Counted from the first letter of the stretch, positions 37,648 to 47,121 are shown. The stretch is DNA of 61,357 nt from Thermoplasmata archaeon (GCA_021835025.1 JAKBQY010000057.1:1-61357); one strand, 5' to 3'. A program made the numbers and translations. The notes: generated by a model not told the origin, from the letters alone.

Positions 37648-38256
37648 ATTTTTATACATATCAAAAAATCTCGTTATTGCATTTATATTGCCTGCAAGGC
37701 CAAACCATATTAAAAGTACGCCCGTGGCATATATTTTAATACCGTATATTGAAAGATGAGCGGTTATGAATAGCTGTATTATGATGAATACTATTATAAA
37801 AACAAGCCGGTCTGCCCTTCCAGCAATTCCCGAATAGTTTCTTTTGAGGCCAAGTGCCTGTGATTGTGTGCCCATATAACTTGTTAACAATATGCCAAGT
37901 ATGGCAAATATGCCAAGGTAGACATTTCCAAATAGAGAGAACATCATCCCGGCAATTATGAAAATGTCCGAATAGCGATCGAAAACATGGTCTATGAGGT
38001 CTCCCCGCTTGGATGAAATATTTTTCATCCTGGCAATTTTGCCATCAAGTGCATCAAACAATGCTGATAGGATAATAAATATAAGGGAAAGCAAAAGCAA
38101 ATATTTACTGTAGAATGATATATAGTAAAAGAGCCCGGTTAGCCCGGCAAAAATCAGGGACATAACAGATATGGCATTCGGATTGAATTTTGCCATTTTT
38201 TTTGAAATTGGAATCAGGATCTTATCCGCCTGACCTCTATATGAATCCAGAACCAT
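37642..38256 (-). CDS. CDP-alcohol phosphatidyltransferase (archaetidylinositol phosphate synthase type)
   Basis: Membrane enzyme, 204 residues, that joins a CDP-activated archaeal lipid to an alcohol such as inositol phosphate. The family signature D-G-x2-A-R-x8-G-x3-D-x3-D is complete: DALDGKIARMKNISSKRGDL then IDHVFDRYSD. About six helices follow. Archaeal homologues with the VxMDxYRGQADK-like opening (here MVLDSYRGQADKILIP) make archaetidylinositol phosphate. It lies beside a family 2 glycosyltransferase on the same strand. Confidence 0.88.
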   Translation of the reverse strand: MVLDSYRGQADKILIPISKKMAKFNPNAISVMSLIFAGLTGLFYYISFYSKYLLLLSLIFIILSALFDALDGKIARMKNISSKRGDLIDHVFDRYSDIFIIAGMMFSLFGNVYLGIFAILGILLTSYMGTQSQALGLKRNYSGIAGRADRLVFIIVFIIIQLFITAHLSIYGIKIYATGVLLIWFGLAGNINAITRFFDMYKNL

Positions 38257-38279
38257 ATTTATAGATTAAATAGTGGTTA

Positions 38280-39497
38280 TTAAATTGTTGTTTTTCCAGT
38301 TTTCTTAACCTTATGCCATACTCTTTTTGCCCCTGTTATCTCAAGAATAAATGTATACGTTGAAATTATTGCATTCACTGCAAGATACATATATATCAAT
38401 GGCAAATAAATTATATTATTCTTTTTCTTAATAATGACAAGAATGAAAGCTGCAAGGTATACAGCCAGGCCAATCAGCAACAGTGAAATGAAGTATGTTC
38501 TCATTGAGTGAACGAATGGATTGTAAAAATTCAATAATGATATGTAAAAAGATCCGAAGAACATGATGCCAGAAAACGACGGCGCAAGAACAATCATCAG
38601 GGCATCAAAATCACTGAATTTGCTCAGTGATTTTTTGGAATGTAAAAATACCTGGTGATATCCTCTTAACCATCTTGTTCTCTGTTTGAAATATTCATTA
38701 AATGAAGCTGGTGTTTCTTGATAAACCTTTGCACTTGGGATGTAAACAGATTTATATCTTCCATTTGATATTCTAATTGAACTTTCAAGATCTTCAGTTA
38801 GAAATTTTTCATCCCACCCATTTATATTTTTAATAACGTGCCTTTTAAAATATTGATTTGAGCCAGCAACGGGAACAAATAGGTTTAAGTGCATTCTTCC
38901 TATCATTGATACCTTCACAAGTATCTCGTCTATAACAGCGAGCCTTGTGAATATATTTTCTGTTCTGTTAATATAGGTATTATATCCCTGCACAACATCA
39001 GCATTGTAATAATTCATTCCCATTATCGCATTTTCAAGTGTTTTTTTTGGCAGGTAAGTATCTGCATCATAGGTTGCAATAATGTCACCGTGGGATTTTG
39101 TAAATGCGTAATTCAATGCTGAGGCTTTACTTCTTCCATCTGGTCTGTTGTATACCTTGATTCTTCCATCCTTTAGTTCATATTCCTTTGCATTTTTAAA
39201 TGTATTATCAATTGAATTGTCAACAACAACAAATAATTCTATATTCCTGTATGTCTGGTTGAGTATTGATTCTATGCATCTTGAAATTACATTTTCCTCA
39301 TCCTTTGCAGGAACAAAAATGCTTACAAGTGGATGATACGCAATTGAGGTATTGCTGTATTTTTCACCAATATCAGCGAAGTTTATATCATACTTTTTGA
39401 AATCTTTATATCCAAAAAAAAGTATGGGAAATTGGTATATTGAATATACCAGTCCAATTATAATTAATAGCAGGCCTATTATTTGCAATATATCCAT
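38280..39497 (-). CDS. processive family 2 glycosyltransferase, membrane
   Basis: 405 residues. One N-terminal helix, a GT-A domain with VFVPAKDEENVISRCIES, VVVDNSIDNT, ATYDADTYLP and the acceptor-site motifs TEDLESSIRI and QRTRWLRGYHQ (the QxxRW motif of processive enzymes), then about four C-terminal helices. The plan is that of hyaluronan/cellulose/N-acetylglucosaminyl transferases that build and may export a polysaccharide. The upstream gene order with a phospholipid synthase suggests an envelope role. Confidence 0.88.
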   Translation of the reverse strand: MDILQIIGLLLIIIGLVYSIYQFPILFFGYKDFKKYDINFADIGEKYSNTSIAYHPLVSIFVPAKDEENVISRCIESILNQTYRNIELFVVVDNSIDNTFKNAKEYELKDGRIKVYNRPDGRSKASALNYAFTKSHGDIIATYDADTYLPKKTLENAIMGMNYYNADVVQGYNTYINRTENIFTRLAVIDEILVKVSMIGRMHLNLFVPVAGSNQYFKRHVIKNINGWDEKFLTEDLESSIRISNGRYKSVYIPSAKVYQETPASFNEYFKQRTRWLRGYHQVFLHSKKSLSKFSDFDALMIVLAPSFSGIMFFGSFYISLLNFYNPFVHSMRTYFISLLLIGLAVYLAAFILVIIKKKNNIIYLPLIYMYLAVNAIISTYTFILEITGAKRVWHKVKKTGKTTI

Positions 39498-39577
39498 TGA
39501 TGTGTAATTTTCTTGTTGTATTTAAATTCTTTTTTTATCATTAACAAAATTAAAATATTGCGTTTCCATATAAAAGG

Positions 39578-40366
39578 ATGATCCCAAGGGTAATGACTGT
39601 GGCAAGCACTGATTCTGGTGGTGGCGCAGGGGTTATGGCAGATCTCAAAACATTCACAGCAATGAAGGTTTTTGGAACTGCAGTAATCGTTTCATTAACT
39701 GCACAGAACAGTGTTTCCGTTAAATCCATATATGAATTGCCCCCTGATTTTATAAATGACCAGTTTGATGAAATACTGGATGATATAGGCACCGATTCCG
39801 CAAAAACGGGAATGCTTTATTCGTCCGGCATAATAAATGATGTTGCCAGTAAATTTACCCAGTATGGGGTAAAAAATATAGTTGTTGACCCCGTAATGGT
39901 TTCAAAAACTAATGTAAGGCTTTTAAAGGAAGATGCCATAGAATCAATGGTAAATAAACTTATGAAAATTTCATATTTGATAACGCCAAATATACCTGAG
40001 GCCCAGGTTCTATCTGGAATTAAAATTCATGGCAGGGAAGATATTAAATTGGCTGCAAAATTGATTAATGAAAAAATAGGGACAAATGTATTGATCAAAG
40101 GTGGACATTATCATTCATATTATTCAGATGACCTGCTTTACAATGGCCAGGAATTTTTTGATTTCAAAAGTAAAAGGATAAATACAAAAAATACCCATGG
40201 AACTGGAGATACATTATCCTCATCCATTGCATCATACCTGGCACATGGATATAACCTGAATGAATCTATTAAACTGGCGAAAAATTATATTGAAGGAGCC
40301 ATAAAAAATTCCTTTTCCATGGGTAAAGGATATGGCCCATTAAACCATTTCTGGGTGATAAAATGA
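39578..40366 (+). CDS. thiD: hydroxymethylpyrimidine phosphate kinase
   Basis: 262-residue kinase of thiamine biosynthesis (HMP and HMP-P phosphorylation). ASTDSGGGAGVMADLKTFTA at the start is the substrate-binding signature, DPVMVSKT and TPNIPEAQVLSG follow, and GTGDTLSSSIASYLAHG near the C-terminus is the ribokinase-fold ATP/catalytic motif. No ThiN domain is fused. First gene of a coupled thiD / PurM-like / thiE cluster, with a four-base overlap to the next gene. Confidence 0.93.
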   Translation: MIPRVMTVASTDSGGGAGVMADLKTFTAMKVFGTAVIVSLTAQNSVSVKSIYELPPDFINDQFDEILDDIGTDSAKTGMLYSSGIINDVASKFTQYGVKNIVVDPVMVSKTNVRLLKEDAIESMVNKLMKISYLITPNIPEAQVLSGIKIHGREDIKLAAKLINEKIGTNVLIKGGHYHSYYSDDLLYNGQEFFDFKSKRINTKNTHGTGDTLSSSIASYLAHGYNLNESIKLAKNYIEGAIKNSFSMGKGYGPLNHFWVIK

Positions 40367-41394
40367 TGGGAAAAATATCTAGAGATTTTTTCGAAAAAAA
40401 TATAATAAATAAGATTGGCAAGGAAAGAGATGAAGTTGTTGTCAAACCCGAAAATGGAGTTGATGTTGGGATAATAAAAATAGGAAACAAATATCTGGCA
40501 GTTACCACTGATCCACTTTATATAGACAGAACATTCGGATTTGAGAAGGCAGCATGGTTTGCATTTCACATTTTACTTACAGATTTGTATACATCCGGTA
40601 TAAGGGCCGATTATATGAGCATTGATTTGAACTTGCCCCTGAGCATTTCTGATGATGATTTCAATAAAATATGGAATGTTATAAACGAGGAATCAAAAAA
40701 ATACAATATGGAAATTGTCACAGGCCATACAGCGAGATATGCCAATACCGATTATCCAATGCTTGGCGGGGTAACACTTCTAGGAATTGGGGATGACTAT
40801 ATTACAACCAGGGATGCAAAGGTAGGTGACAAGATAATTATGACAAAAACCTGTGCACTTGAAGCTTCCTGCATTCTATCGTACACATTTCCTGATTATA
40901 TAAAATCAGAACTTGGCCAGGAAACATTCAATGCACTGGCCGATTTATTTTACAACATGACCTGCATAAGGGAGGAGGAACTGGCCATAGACTACGGAAT
41001 AAAGAAACGTATTACGTCGATGCACGACTCCACTGAAGGTGGTCTGTTGAATTCTATATATGAAATTGGGGTGGCTTCTAATAATGGACTTTCCATTAAC
41101 AGAGATGATATAATAATAGATGAACCTGTTAAAAAAGTATGCAAACTTTTTGGCATTGATCCATTGAGATCCATAAGTGAGGGGACTCTCATCATTACAG
41201 TCAATGAAAAATATGCACAGGATTTTTTGAAAATACTGAATGAAAATAATATAAAATCCAGGATAATTGGCGAAATCAGGGACAAATCATTTGGAATTAA
41301 AATTTTTGATAATGGAGTTTACAGAGATATCAAGCCAGAAAGCGACCAGTTCTGGGGAGCTATATCTGATGGGATAAATAAGGGGCTGTCATGA
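40363..41394 (+). CDS. AIR synthase/ThiL/HypE-fold kinase in thiamine operon
   Basis: 343-residue member of the PurM-like ATP-binding superfamily: KPENGVDVGIIKIGNKYLAVTTDPLY is the N-terminal strand with the Asp ligand, DLYTSGIRADYMSIDLNLP follows, and MHDSTEGGLLNSIYEIG is the G-rich ATP loop of the C-terminal domain. It resembles HypE-like AIR synthase-related proteins more than orthodox ThiL. Lying between thiD and thiE with four-base overlaps on both sides, it may serve as thiamine-monophosphate kinase; that role is inference from context. Confidence 0.82.
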   Translation: MMGKISRDFFEKNIINKIGKERDEVVVKPENGVDVGIIKIGNKYLAVTTDPLYIDRTFGFEKAAWFAFHILLTDLYTSGIRADYMSIDLNLPLSISDDDFNKIWNVINEESKKYNMEIVTGHTARYANTDYPMLGGVTLLGIGDDYITTRDAKVGDKIIMTKTCALEASCILSYTFPDYIKSELGQETFNALADLFYNMTCIREEELAIDYGIKKRITSMHDSTEGGLLNSIYEIGVASNNGLSINRDDIIIDEPVKKVCKLFGIDPLRSISEGTLIITVNEKYAQDFLKILNENNIKSRIIGEIRDKSFGIKIFDNGVYRDIKPESDQFWGAISDGINKGLS

Positions 41395-42011
41395 ATCTTA
41401 AGGGACTCTACCTGGTGACACCGGATTACACCGATGATGCCATATTTGAAAAAGCAAGGATATCCATAGAAAATGGGGCATCCATACTTCAGTATAGAGA
41501 TAAATCAAATAACTATGCAAGAAAGATATATGCGGGCAAAAAATTCAGAAAAATCACTGATGAGTACAATATACCCTTGATTGTTGACGATGACCCTGTA
41601 TTAATGGACATAATAAACGCAGATGGTGTCCACATAGGCAAGGACGATATACCTTTTGATTATATTAAAGGGAAATATCCTGGCAGTATAATTGGAGTAT
41701 CAACATATGGTGACATCGAGAAAGCAAAGGAATATGAAAGAGCCGGAGCAGATTACGTTGCTTTTGGATCGTTTTTCAACACCGAAACCAAGAAGGATGC
41801 CACATTATGCGATATAAATATTCTAAATACTGTGAATGATATAAAAATTCCAGTATTTGTAATTGGTGGAATCAATTTAAACAATGTTGAAGAACTCTTA
41901 AAATATAAAATATCTGGCATTGCAGTGGTATCATCCATATTTTCTGCAGAAGATCCAGCAAAATCAACACAATTGTATATAAATAAATTAAAACAGTACA
42001 ATAAAATATAA
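41391..42011 (+). CDS. thiE: thiamine-phosphate synthase
   Basis: 206-residue TIM barrel that joins HMP-PP and thiazole phosphate. Motifs: LYLVTPDYTDD, ILQYRDKSNNYARKIYAG, PLIVDDDPVLMDIINADGVHIGKDD (in parts), IIGVSTYGDIEKAKEYERAGADY, FGSFFNTETKKDA and VIGGINLNNVEELL. The phosphate-binding and catalytic residues of ThiE are in place. Overlaps the PurM-like gene by four bases. Confidence 0.94.
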   Translation: MNLKGLYLVTPDYTDDAIFEKARISIENGASILQYRDKSNNYARKIYAGKKFRKITDEYNIPLIVDDDPVLMDIINADGVHIGKDDIPFDYIKGKYPGSIIGVSTYGDIEKAKEYERAGADYVAFGSFFNTETKKDATLCDINILNTVNDIKIPVFVIGGINLNNVEELLKYKISGIAVVSSIFSAEDPAKSTQLYINKLKQYNKI

Positions 42012-42054
42012 ACAAAAAATAAAATAAATGTAACATATAACACAGTGATAAAAT

Positions 42055-42825
42055 ATGAAGATAGAACAGGCATTAATAACCCAACTTATGATATTATTAA
42101 ATATAAAAAATGGAAAAAATCGCCCTTCTGAAATCTCTAAAGAACTCGATATAACACTGCAAGGGGTTGTTTATCATTTAAAAATACTCAGGGGAAAAAG
42201 GTACATTGATGATAATAATAAAATCACAAAAAGTGGATTTGATTTTCTTTATAATGGATTGAACAACATTGAAAATTTTGTCCATTCCAGTTTGATAAAT
42301 ATTGATGCCTCACTGATCTGGGAAAGCATTTCGGATGATGATACAAATGGGGGTGATAGGCTTTATTTATATATGCAGGATGGCTATCTGCATTCAACAA
42401 AAAGTGTAAAAAAAGTGGCTTCTGGCAGGTCGATTAAAACTACCAAAAAAAACCAATGTGCAGGCGTCACCGATGTAAATGGAATAATACAGGTGAATTC
42501 CGCTAAAATTACTGTGCTTTTACTCGAAAATATTGAAAAAATAGATAAAATATATGAATATGGAAACAATGTGAATGAAAAAATTAATAATATCAATTAT
42601 GATTTCATTGGAATAGTGGGAGAATTGGCCAGGATAATCACAAAAAATATAAAAATAGATGTAAAATTTGAATATGCTGCCATAGAATCAAGTTTTGAAG
42701 CAGCCAAACGTGGGTTCAGTTCCCTTGTTCTCATTTCCGATAGATTGTTTCATTTTGCCTTGAATAACATTAAGGAATTGCAGACAAAAAATCCGGAAAT
42801 AGAGATAAATTTTATTCATGTTTGA
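42055..42825 (+). CDS. winged-helix transcription regulator, 256 aa
   Basis: N-terminal winged helix (about 5-65: RPSEISKELDITLQGVVYHLKILRGKRYI), then a beta-rich middle with GVTDVNGIIQVNSAKITVLLL, and a C-terminal alpha/beta part (about 180-256) ending in IEINFIHV. No metal or ligand site is obvious. It follows thiE by 43 bases with its own TATA-like region, so it may regulate the thiamine genes or act elsewhere. Archaeal specific; I do not recognise the C-terminal domain. Confidence 0.75.
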   Translation: MKIEQALITQLMILLNIKNGKNRPSEISKELDITLQGVVYHLKILRGKRYIDDNNKITKSGFDFLYNGLNNIENFVHSSLINIDASLIWESISDDDTNGGDRLYLYMQDGYLHSTKSVKKVASGRSIKTTKKNQCAGVTDVNGIIQVNSAKITVLLLENIEKIDKIYEYGNNVNEKINNINYDFIGIVGELARIITKNIKIDVKFEYAAIESSFEAAKRGFSSLVLISDRLFHFALNNIKELQTKNPEIEINFIHV

Positions 42826-42932
42826 AAATATATAAACATAAATATAATAATATAATTATTCATATATCGAATTAGTCCTCCATATATTTATTAAATAAAT
42901 CTTATAAAACTATTTTTTATTATTTTAAAAAA

Positions 42933-42943
42933 TATTTAAATAT
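42933..42943 (+). promoter_or_regulatory. TATA box upstream of speH
   Basis: TATTTAAATAT would place the transcription start near 42964, giving speH a leader of roughly 25-30 bases, unlike the leaderless genes elsewhere in the window. The leader carries GAGGTG (42969-42974) and GGAGG (42985-42989). Confidence 0.5.
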
Positions 42944-42982
42944 GACTTCAATATTAACTGAAAGTAAAGAGGTGTAAAAAAA

Positions 42983-43060
42983 ATGGAGGACGATGAAAGT
43001 GGTAGTAGGGGTGCACATAATAGCGGATTTATATGGTGTAGATGCTGGATTAATATCTAG
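42983..43060 (+). other. possible upstream ORF overlapping speH start (25 codons)
   Basis: An ATG at 42983 lies 8 bases after GAGGTG, an ideal ribosome-binding distance, and opens a 25-codon frame (MEDDESGSRGAHNSGF...) that ends at TAG 43058-43060. It is out of frame with speH, whose ATG at 42993 is only three bases after GGAGG. Ribosomes could therefore choose between the two starts. Whether the short ORF is translated is unknown. Confidence 0.35.
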
Positions 43061-43385
43061 TTCCGACAGCATATCCCCAGTTATGGAAAATGCAATAAAG
43101 GCAGGTAATTTAACAAAAATATCATCACAGTATTATCAATTTCGGCCTATGGGTGCCAGTGGAATAGCATTGCTTGCTGAATCCCATCTCTCATTTCATA
43201 CATGGCCCGAATATGGACTTGTGACCCTTGATATATATACATGTGGCGATAGGAGTAACGCCGATAAAGCTTTTAATTATATTTTGAATGTATTGAATCC
43301 CACAAGTATAGAATACAAAAAACTTGAAAGGGGATCAAAAGTGGAGGACAATGTAACTATTGAAAATCCGCAGATGATGCTGTAA
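42993..43385 (+). CDS. speH: S-adenosylmethionine decarboxylase proenzyme
   Basis: 130-residue class 1B AdoMet decarboxylase for polyamine synthesis. The proenzyme cleaves itself before the Ser in LAESHLSFHTWPE to make the pyruvoyl cofactor (around Ser 63); ADLYGVDAGLI near the N-terminus and DIYTCGDRSNADKAF are also family motifs. ATG at 42993 is the only start that keeps the normal N-terminus. An overlapping upstream start at 42983 may affect translation. Confidence 0.95.
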   Translation: MKVVVGVHIIADLYGVDAGLISSSDSISPVMENAIKAGNLTKISSQYYQFRPMGASGIALLAESHLSFHTWPEYGLVTLDIYTCGDRSNADKAFNYILNVLNPTSIEYKKLERGSKVEDNVTIENPQMML

Positions 43386-43388
43386 TAA

Positions 43389-44312
43389 ATGTTTAAAAGA
43401 GTATTTTTAATTGTTTCATTTATTTATTTATCAATAATTGATATTTTTATTTATATTAATAACATTGCATTTATTCATAATTTGCTGTTAATACCTGATA
43501 TAATTGTATCCATTATATCCATATATTTTGCCAGTGATGTATTTCTTGATGTTGCGTCTGATTTTGGAAACAGGATATCGATATCCTCAAGGTCTGTGGG
43601 CATTTTTATTGTGGGCTTTGCCGCGATTTTTGATGAAATTTCAATGTCATTAATGGCTGCAATCCAGGGATACGGGGCAATCAGTTTTGGCGCAATACAG
43701 GGATCAAATACTATATCATTATTGGCATTTTTTATAATTATACCATTATACTTCAGATCTGGTATATCTAAATTCAGGACGGATGCATATTTGATAATTG
43801 GCAGTTCATTATTTTTATACATACTTTCAATATTTTTTATAAAAATACCTTTCTATTTTGGCTTTATAACACTTGTAATTTTTCTAATTTATATGTCCAG
43901 AGTGAGAAAAGAAGAAGACAATGGTGAAATTGCGGAATATTCTAATACAGAATATTCATATTTCTTTGGTCTTTTATCTTTATTTGTAATAATTGTTGCA
44001 TCGTATAATATGATAAATTCCTCCACAATAATTTCATACATTTTTGGAATTAACAATTTCCTATCATCATATATTCTTTTAGGGATATTCGGATCAATTC
44101 CGGAAATATCAATGATGATTATTTCAGCGGCTAAAAATAGAAAAAATATATCCATTGGATTAATTACCGGAAGCACATTATACAAAGAGACTTTTGTTTT
44201 TTCACTCGCCGCATTTACATTTGAGCTAACCTTCAGTGGCAGCTACTTTTCACTGATACTCATGATTATTTTTTCTATAATTCTATTTGTTTATACCTTG
44301 ATTTTCAAATAA
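43389..44312 (+). CDS. Na+/Ca2+ exchanger-family (CaCA) membrane protein
   Basis: 307 residues with about ten helices. Two internally repeated alpha motifs define the CaCA family: FAAIFDEISMSLMAAIQGYG then GAIQGSNTISL (near residues 78-112), and GIFGSIPEISMMIISAAKNR then GLITGSTLYKE (near residues 237-270). Acidic ion-binding residues are present (Asp/Glu in DEIS and PEIS). It starts three bases after the speH stop. The exchanged ion cannot be told from the sequence. Confidence 0.82.
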   Translation: MFKRVFLIVSFIYLSIIDIFIYINNIAFIHNLLLIPDIIVSIISIYFASDVFLDVASDFGNRISISSRSVGIFIVGFAAIFDEISMSLMAAIQGYGAISFGAIQGSNTISLLAFFIIIPLYFRSGISKFRTDAYLIIGSSLFLYILSIFFIKIPFYFGFITLVIFLIYMSRVRKEEDNGEIAEYSNTEYSYFFGLLSLFVIIVASYNMINSSTIISYIFGINNFLSSYILLGIFGSIPEISMMIISAAKNRKNISIGLITGSTLYKETFVFSLAAFTFELTFSGSYFSLILMIIFSIILFVYTLIFK

Positions 44313-44341
44313 GTTTATATTTTGTATTGTATTGATAGTTT

Positions 44342-44509
44342 ATGAACTGTCCAGTTTGTGGAAATCAAATGGATTATCCTCCCCTAAAGGAGTGGAAATT
44401 CAATGATTATGATGTTAAAAGATATATGTGCAATAAATGTGGTTCAATATTTAATTCGTACTCTTATAATGGTGATGAAAAGTTTACCATACCAAAAAGA
44501 ATGGTATAA
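44342..44509 (+). CDS. zinc-ribbon protein, 55 aa
   Basis: Short gene starting MNCPVCGNQMDYPPL and containing CNKCGSIF, so one Cys4 zinc ribbon (CxxC-x~25-CxxC). It starts 29 bases after the exchanger gene, ends at TAA 44507-44509, and is convergent with the IF-2 gene. A TATA-like run precedes it. No further identity is visible; such ribbons bind nucleic acid or act as small adaptors. Confidence 0.72.
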   Translation: MNCPVCGNQMDYPPLKEWKFNDYDVKRYMCNKCGSIFNSYSYNGDEKFTIPKRMV

Positions 44510-44537
44510 TTTCTAAAAAAATATTTTATATTGTTGC

Positions 44538-46280
44538 TTAAAATCCCCAGAATTGACTTTCTTTTCTCTTTATTTTTATAATTTCTTCCAGCGTTTCCTT
44601 TATATCCGGGCTGAGTTCCTGATCCTTCAATTCCTTTGCAACACTTTCAGGTATATCGACATATATAGGTTCTTCGGGAAATATGTGCCTGTTCAGTATT
44701 ACCCCCTCTATTGCGCAGGAAATTTCTGATCCAATATCGGCGAATGGTTTATTTACATCACCATCCCTCAGGCTTTTTATTGTTCCAGCATATTTATTTT
44801 TTGCAGTGATCAGTTTATCACCAACCTTTATCCTGCCACTGAGCACTTTTATACCCACTATTACCGGTTTGGCAGCCCTGAAAATATAATCAGACATTAT
44901 TATGAATTTTGAAGGCACTGGTTTTTGATTCTTTTTTGTTTCGTCTATTTCCTTTTTCCTTGATTCAAGCCATTTGTCGGTTTCATCAATCAGTGAATAT
45001 ATGACTTCGCCAGTTACGACCTTGATATCATTGTATTGAATTGCCTCCTTTGCATCATTTGAAACATTGACATTGAATCCCACAATTATGTGCTCCAAGG
45101 GATTGTTGAGGGTCGATGCATTTATTATATCTTTTTTTGTTATATCTCCTATCTGCGCTTCCTTTATTGATATTTTATTCTGTTCAAGTTCATATGCAAT
45201 GGCTTCAAGCGAGCCAAGAGCTTCTGCTTTAACCATTATGCCAGTTTCCGAAAGTTTAATGTTAGGCTGTGATTCCTTTATAAGTTCTTCAAATATTTTT
45301 TTCTTGTCATAATCAAGTTTTATAACGGATGTGCCTGGTGTGACATCCATTTTATCAGTTATCAATATTCTTATGCCTGCTGCAGCCGAAACCTTTTCTT
45401 TTTCTATTGTCCCCCTCTTTGATGAATTTATAAGTATGGCTTTTATCTTTGTAACCTGTGGTCCACTTGAGGTATTTATTGCAATGCTATCACCCCTTAA
45501 AAAGGAACCCTGATATAAGATTGTATCAAGAGTTGTGCCAAGAGAGCCCTCTTTTTTTACCTCAATTACAGAGCCGCGGCTGCTGATGTTCTCAAATTTT
45601 ATATCGTTTTCCAGAAATTTCTGGGCCAGTCCTGTAAGAACCATCAGTACATCAGGAATGCCGATGTTCATTTTGGCACTTATCGGAACAATTGCAAAAG
45701 TTTTGCTAAAATCTGTTATGTGATCGTATCTATCGGAGGATATGCCTTGAACATATAGTTGATTGATTATCTTATATATCCGGTTATCAAGTTCTTCCTT
45801 ATACTCTTGTCTCTGATTTTTCAATACCTCATAAAATGGTTTATTTTTTTCAGAAACAAAATAGGGTATTAAATCTATTTTATTTGCGGCTATGATGAAT
45901 GGCGTTTTAAACTTCTTCAAAATATCCATGGACTCAATTGTTTGTGGTTTGAGGCCTTCATTTATATCAATAACGAGAATGGCGATATCCGCCAGAGCCC
46001 CCCCTCTGGCACGCATGTTGGAAAAAGCAACATGTCCGGGAGTATCAATAAAAAGGAGCCCGGGTATCATAATTGGCATTTTATTGAAATATGCCTTAAT
46101 TTCATTTTCAAGTGTTTTTCTGTTGATATCTGTGGCTCCTATTTTCTGTGTAATGCCGCCACTTTCCTTTCTTGCTATAGTTGTACCTCTAATATCATCA
46201 AGCAATGTTGTTTTTCCATGGTCAACATGGCCAAGTACGCAAACAATTGGTTCCCTCAAATTATTTTTAGTTGATTCCAT
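44538..46280 (-). CDS. infB: translation initiation factor aIF5B/IF-2
   Basis: GTPase that promotes subunit joining, 580 residues. G1 GHVDHGKTTLLDDIRGT, G3 DTPGHVAFSNMRARGG and G4 NKID are intact; domains II to IV follow, with the archaeal/eukaryal C-terminal region (SDYIFRAAKPVIVGIKVLSG). Short form without long N-terminal extension, as in archaea. Last gene of the L7Ae operon, four bases after ndk. Confidence 0.96.
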   Translation of the reverse strand: MESTKNNLREPIVCVLGHVDHGKTTLLDDIRGTTIARKESGGITQKIGATDINRKTLENEIKAYFNKMPIMIPGLLFIDTPGHVAFSNMRARGGALADIAILVIDINEGLKPQTIESMDILKKFKTPFIIAANKIDLIPYFVSEKNKPFYEVLKNQRQEYKEELDNRIYKIINQLYVQGISSDRYDHITDFSKTFAIVPISAKMNIGIPDVLMVLTGLAQKFLENDIKFENISSRGSVIEVKKEGSLGTTLDTILYQGSFLRGDSIAINTSSGPQVTKIKAILINSSKRGTIEKEKVSAAAGIRILITDKMDVTPGTSVIKLDYDKKKIFEELIKESQPNIKLSETGIMVKAEALGSLEAIAYELEQNKISIKEAQIGDITKKDIINASTLNNPLEHIIVGFNVNVSNDAKEAIQYNDIKVVTGEVIYSLIDETDKWLESRKKEIDETKKNQKPVPSKFIIMSDYIFRAAKPVIVGIKVLSGRIKVGDKLITAKNKYAGTIKSLRDGDVNKPFADIGSEISCAIEGVILNRHIFPEEPIYVDIPESVAKELKDQELSPDIKETLEEIIKIKRKESQFWGF

Positions 46281-46284
46281 ACGA

Positions 46285-46707
46285 TTATTCCATTATCTCA
46301 CTATTGTTGAAGAATATTGGATACTCATGCAAATAGGAATCTTGTGAGTCCGAAGCATGCACAATATTTTCTTCAATATTCAATGAGAAATCTCCTCTAA
46401 TTGTACCCGGAGAGGCTTTGGAGCCGTCTGTGGAGCCGCATATATTTCTGCATGAGAATATTGCATTTTCCCCTTCCCAGATCATCGCAACCACTGGCCC
46501 GGATGTCAAATAGGAAACAAGACCTGAAAAAAATGGTTTTAAACTGTGAACACTGTAATGTAATTCAGCTTTTTCCTTAGTTACTTTCATCAATTTCATT
46601 GCTATTAACTTAAGACCCTTATTTTCAAATCTGGAAATAACGTTGCCAACCAGTTTACGAGATACACCATCAGGTTTTATAAGTATTAGAGTTCTTTCCA
46701 TATTCAT
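46285..46707 (-). CDS. ndk: nucleoside diphosphate kinase
   Basis: 140-residue enzyme that equilibrates NTPs and NDPs by a phospho-histidine. [51 protein letters not shown] and the active-site NIVHASDS (His near residue 116) are all present. The ATG overlaps the L24e stop (ATGA). Gene order L24e-ndk-IF2 is a common archaeal arrangement. Confidence 0.96.
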   Translation of the reverse strand: MNMERTLILIKPDGVSRKLVGNVISRFENKGLKLIAMKLMKVTKEKAELHYSVHSLKPFFSGLVSYLTSGPVVAMIWEGENAIFSCRNICGSTDGSKASPGTIRGDFSLNIEENIVHASDSQDSYLHEYPIFFNNSEIME

Positions 46708-46901
46708 GCCCTTCTCATATCTTTTATTCTGTGGTATTCATTGGTCCATTTTGTATTTCTGGATGCCCTTTTAAGATTTATCATGTTAACTCTGCATTTT
46801 TTAGAACAGAAGTTCATGATAGCCCCATCCTTCCTTACATATATTATGCCGGATGCGGGTTCAATATCATGTCCACAAAATGTGCATTTTCTATTTTCCA
46901 T
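46704..46901 (-). CDS. rpl24e: ribosomal protein L24e
   Basis: 65-residue zinc-finger ribosomal protein. [17 protein letters not shown] and [20 protein letters not shown] hold the four Cys ligands; [10 protein letters not shown] is the typical end. A GGTGATTTAA ribosome-binding site precedes the ATG, and a four-base overlap couples it to ndk. Confidence 0.96.
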   Translation of the reverse strand: MENRKCTFCGHDIEPASGIIYVRKDGAIMNFCSKKCRVNMINLKRASRNTKWTNEYHRIKDMRRA

Positions 46902-46906
46902 TTAAA

Positions 46907-47116
46907 TCACCTTATTGAAAGTCTTCTTGCTTCCCTTGCGGTTTCCCTGAGCATCAGGATATCGCCTACCGTCACTGGGCCAAGCACGTTTCTTGCTATG
47001 ATTCTTCCCTGGTCCTTTCCGGCAAGGACTCTAACTTTAACCGTGGTGGCTTCGCCGGTCATCCCAGTTCTTCCCATTAATTCCACAACTTCTGCAGGTG
47101 TAGCATCATCATCCAT
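46907..47116 (-). CDS. rps28e: ribosomal protein S28e
   Basis: 69-residue OB-fold protein of the small subunit: [39 protein letters not shown] and the C-terminal [14 protein letters not shown] are the family landmarks. Five bases separate it from L24e and five from L7Ae. Confidence 0.96.
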   Translation of the reverse strand: MDDDATPAEVVELMGRTGMTGEATTVKVRVLAGKDQGRIIARNVLGPVTVGDILMLRETAREARRLSIR

Positions 47117-47121
47117 TTAAA

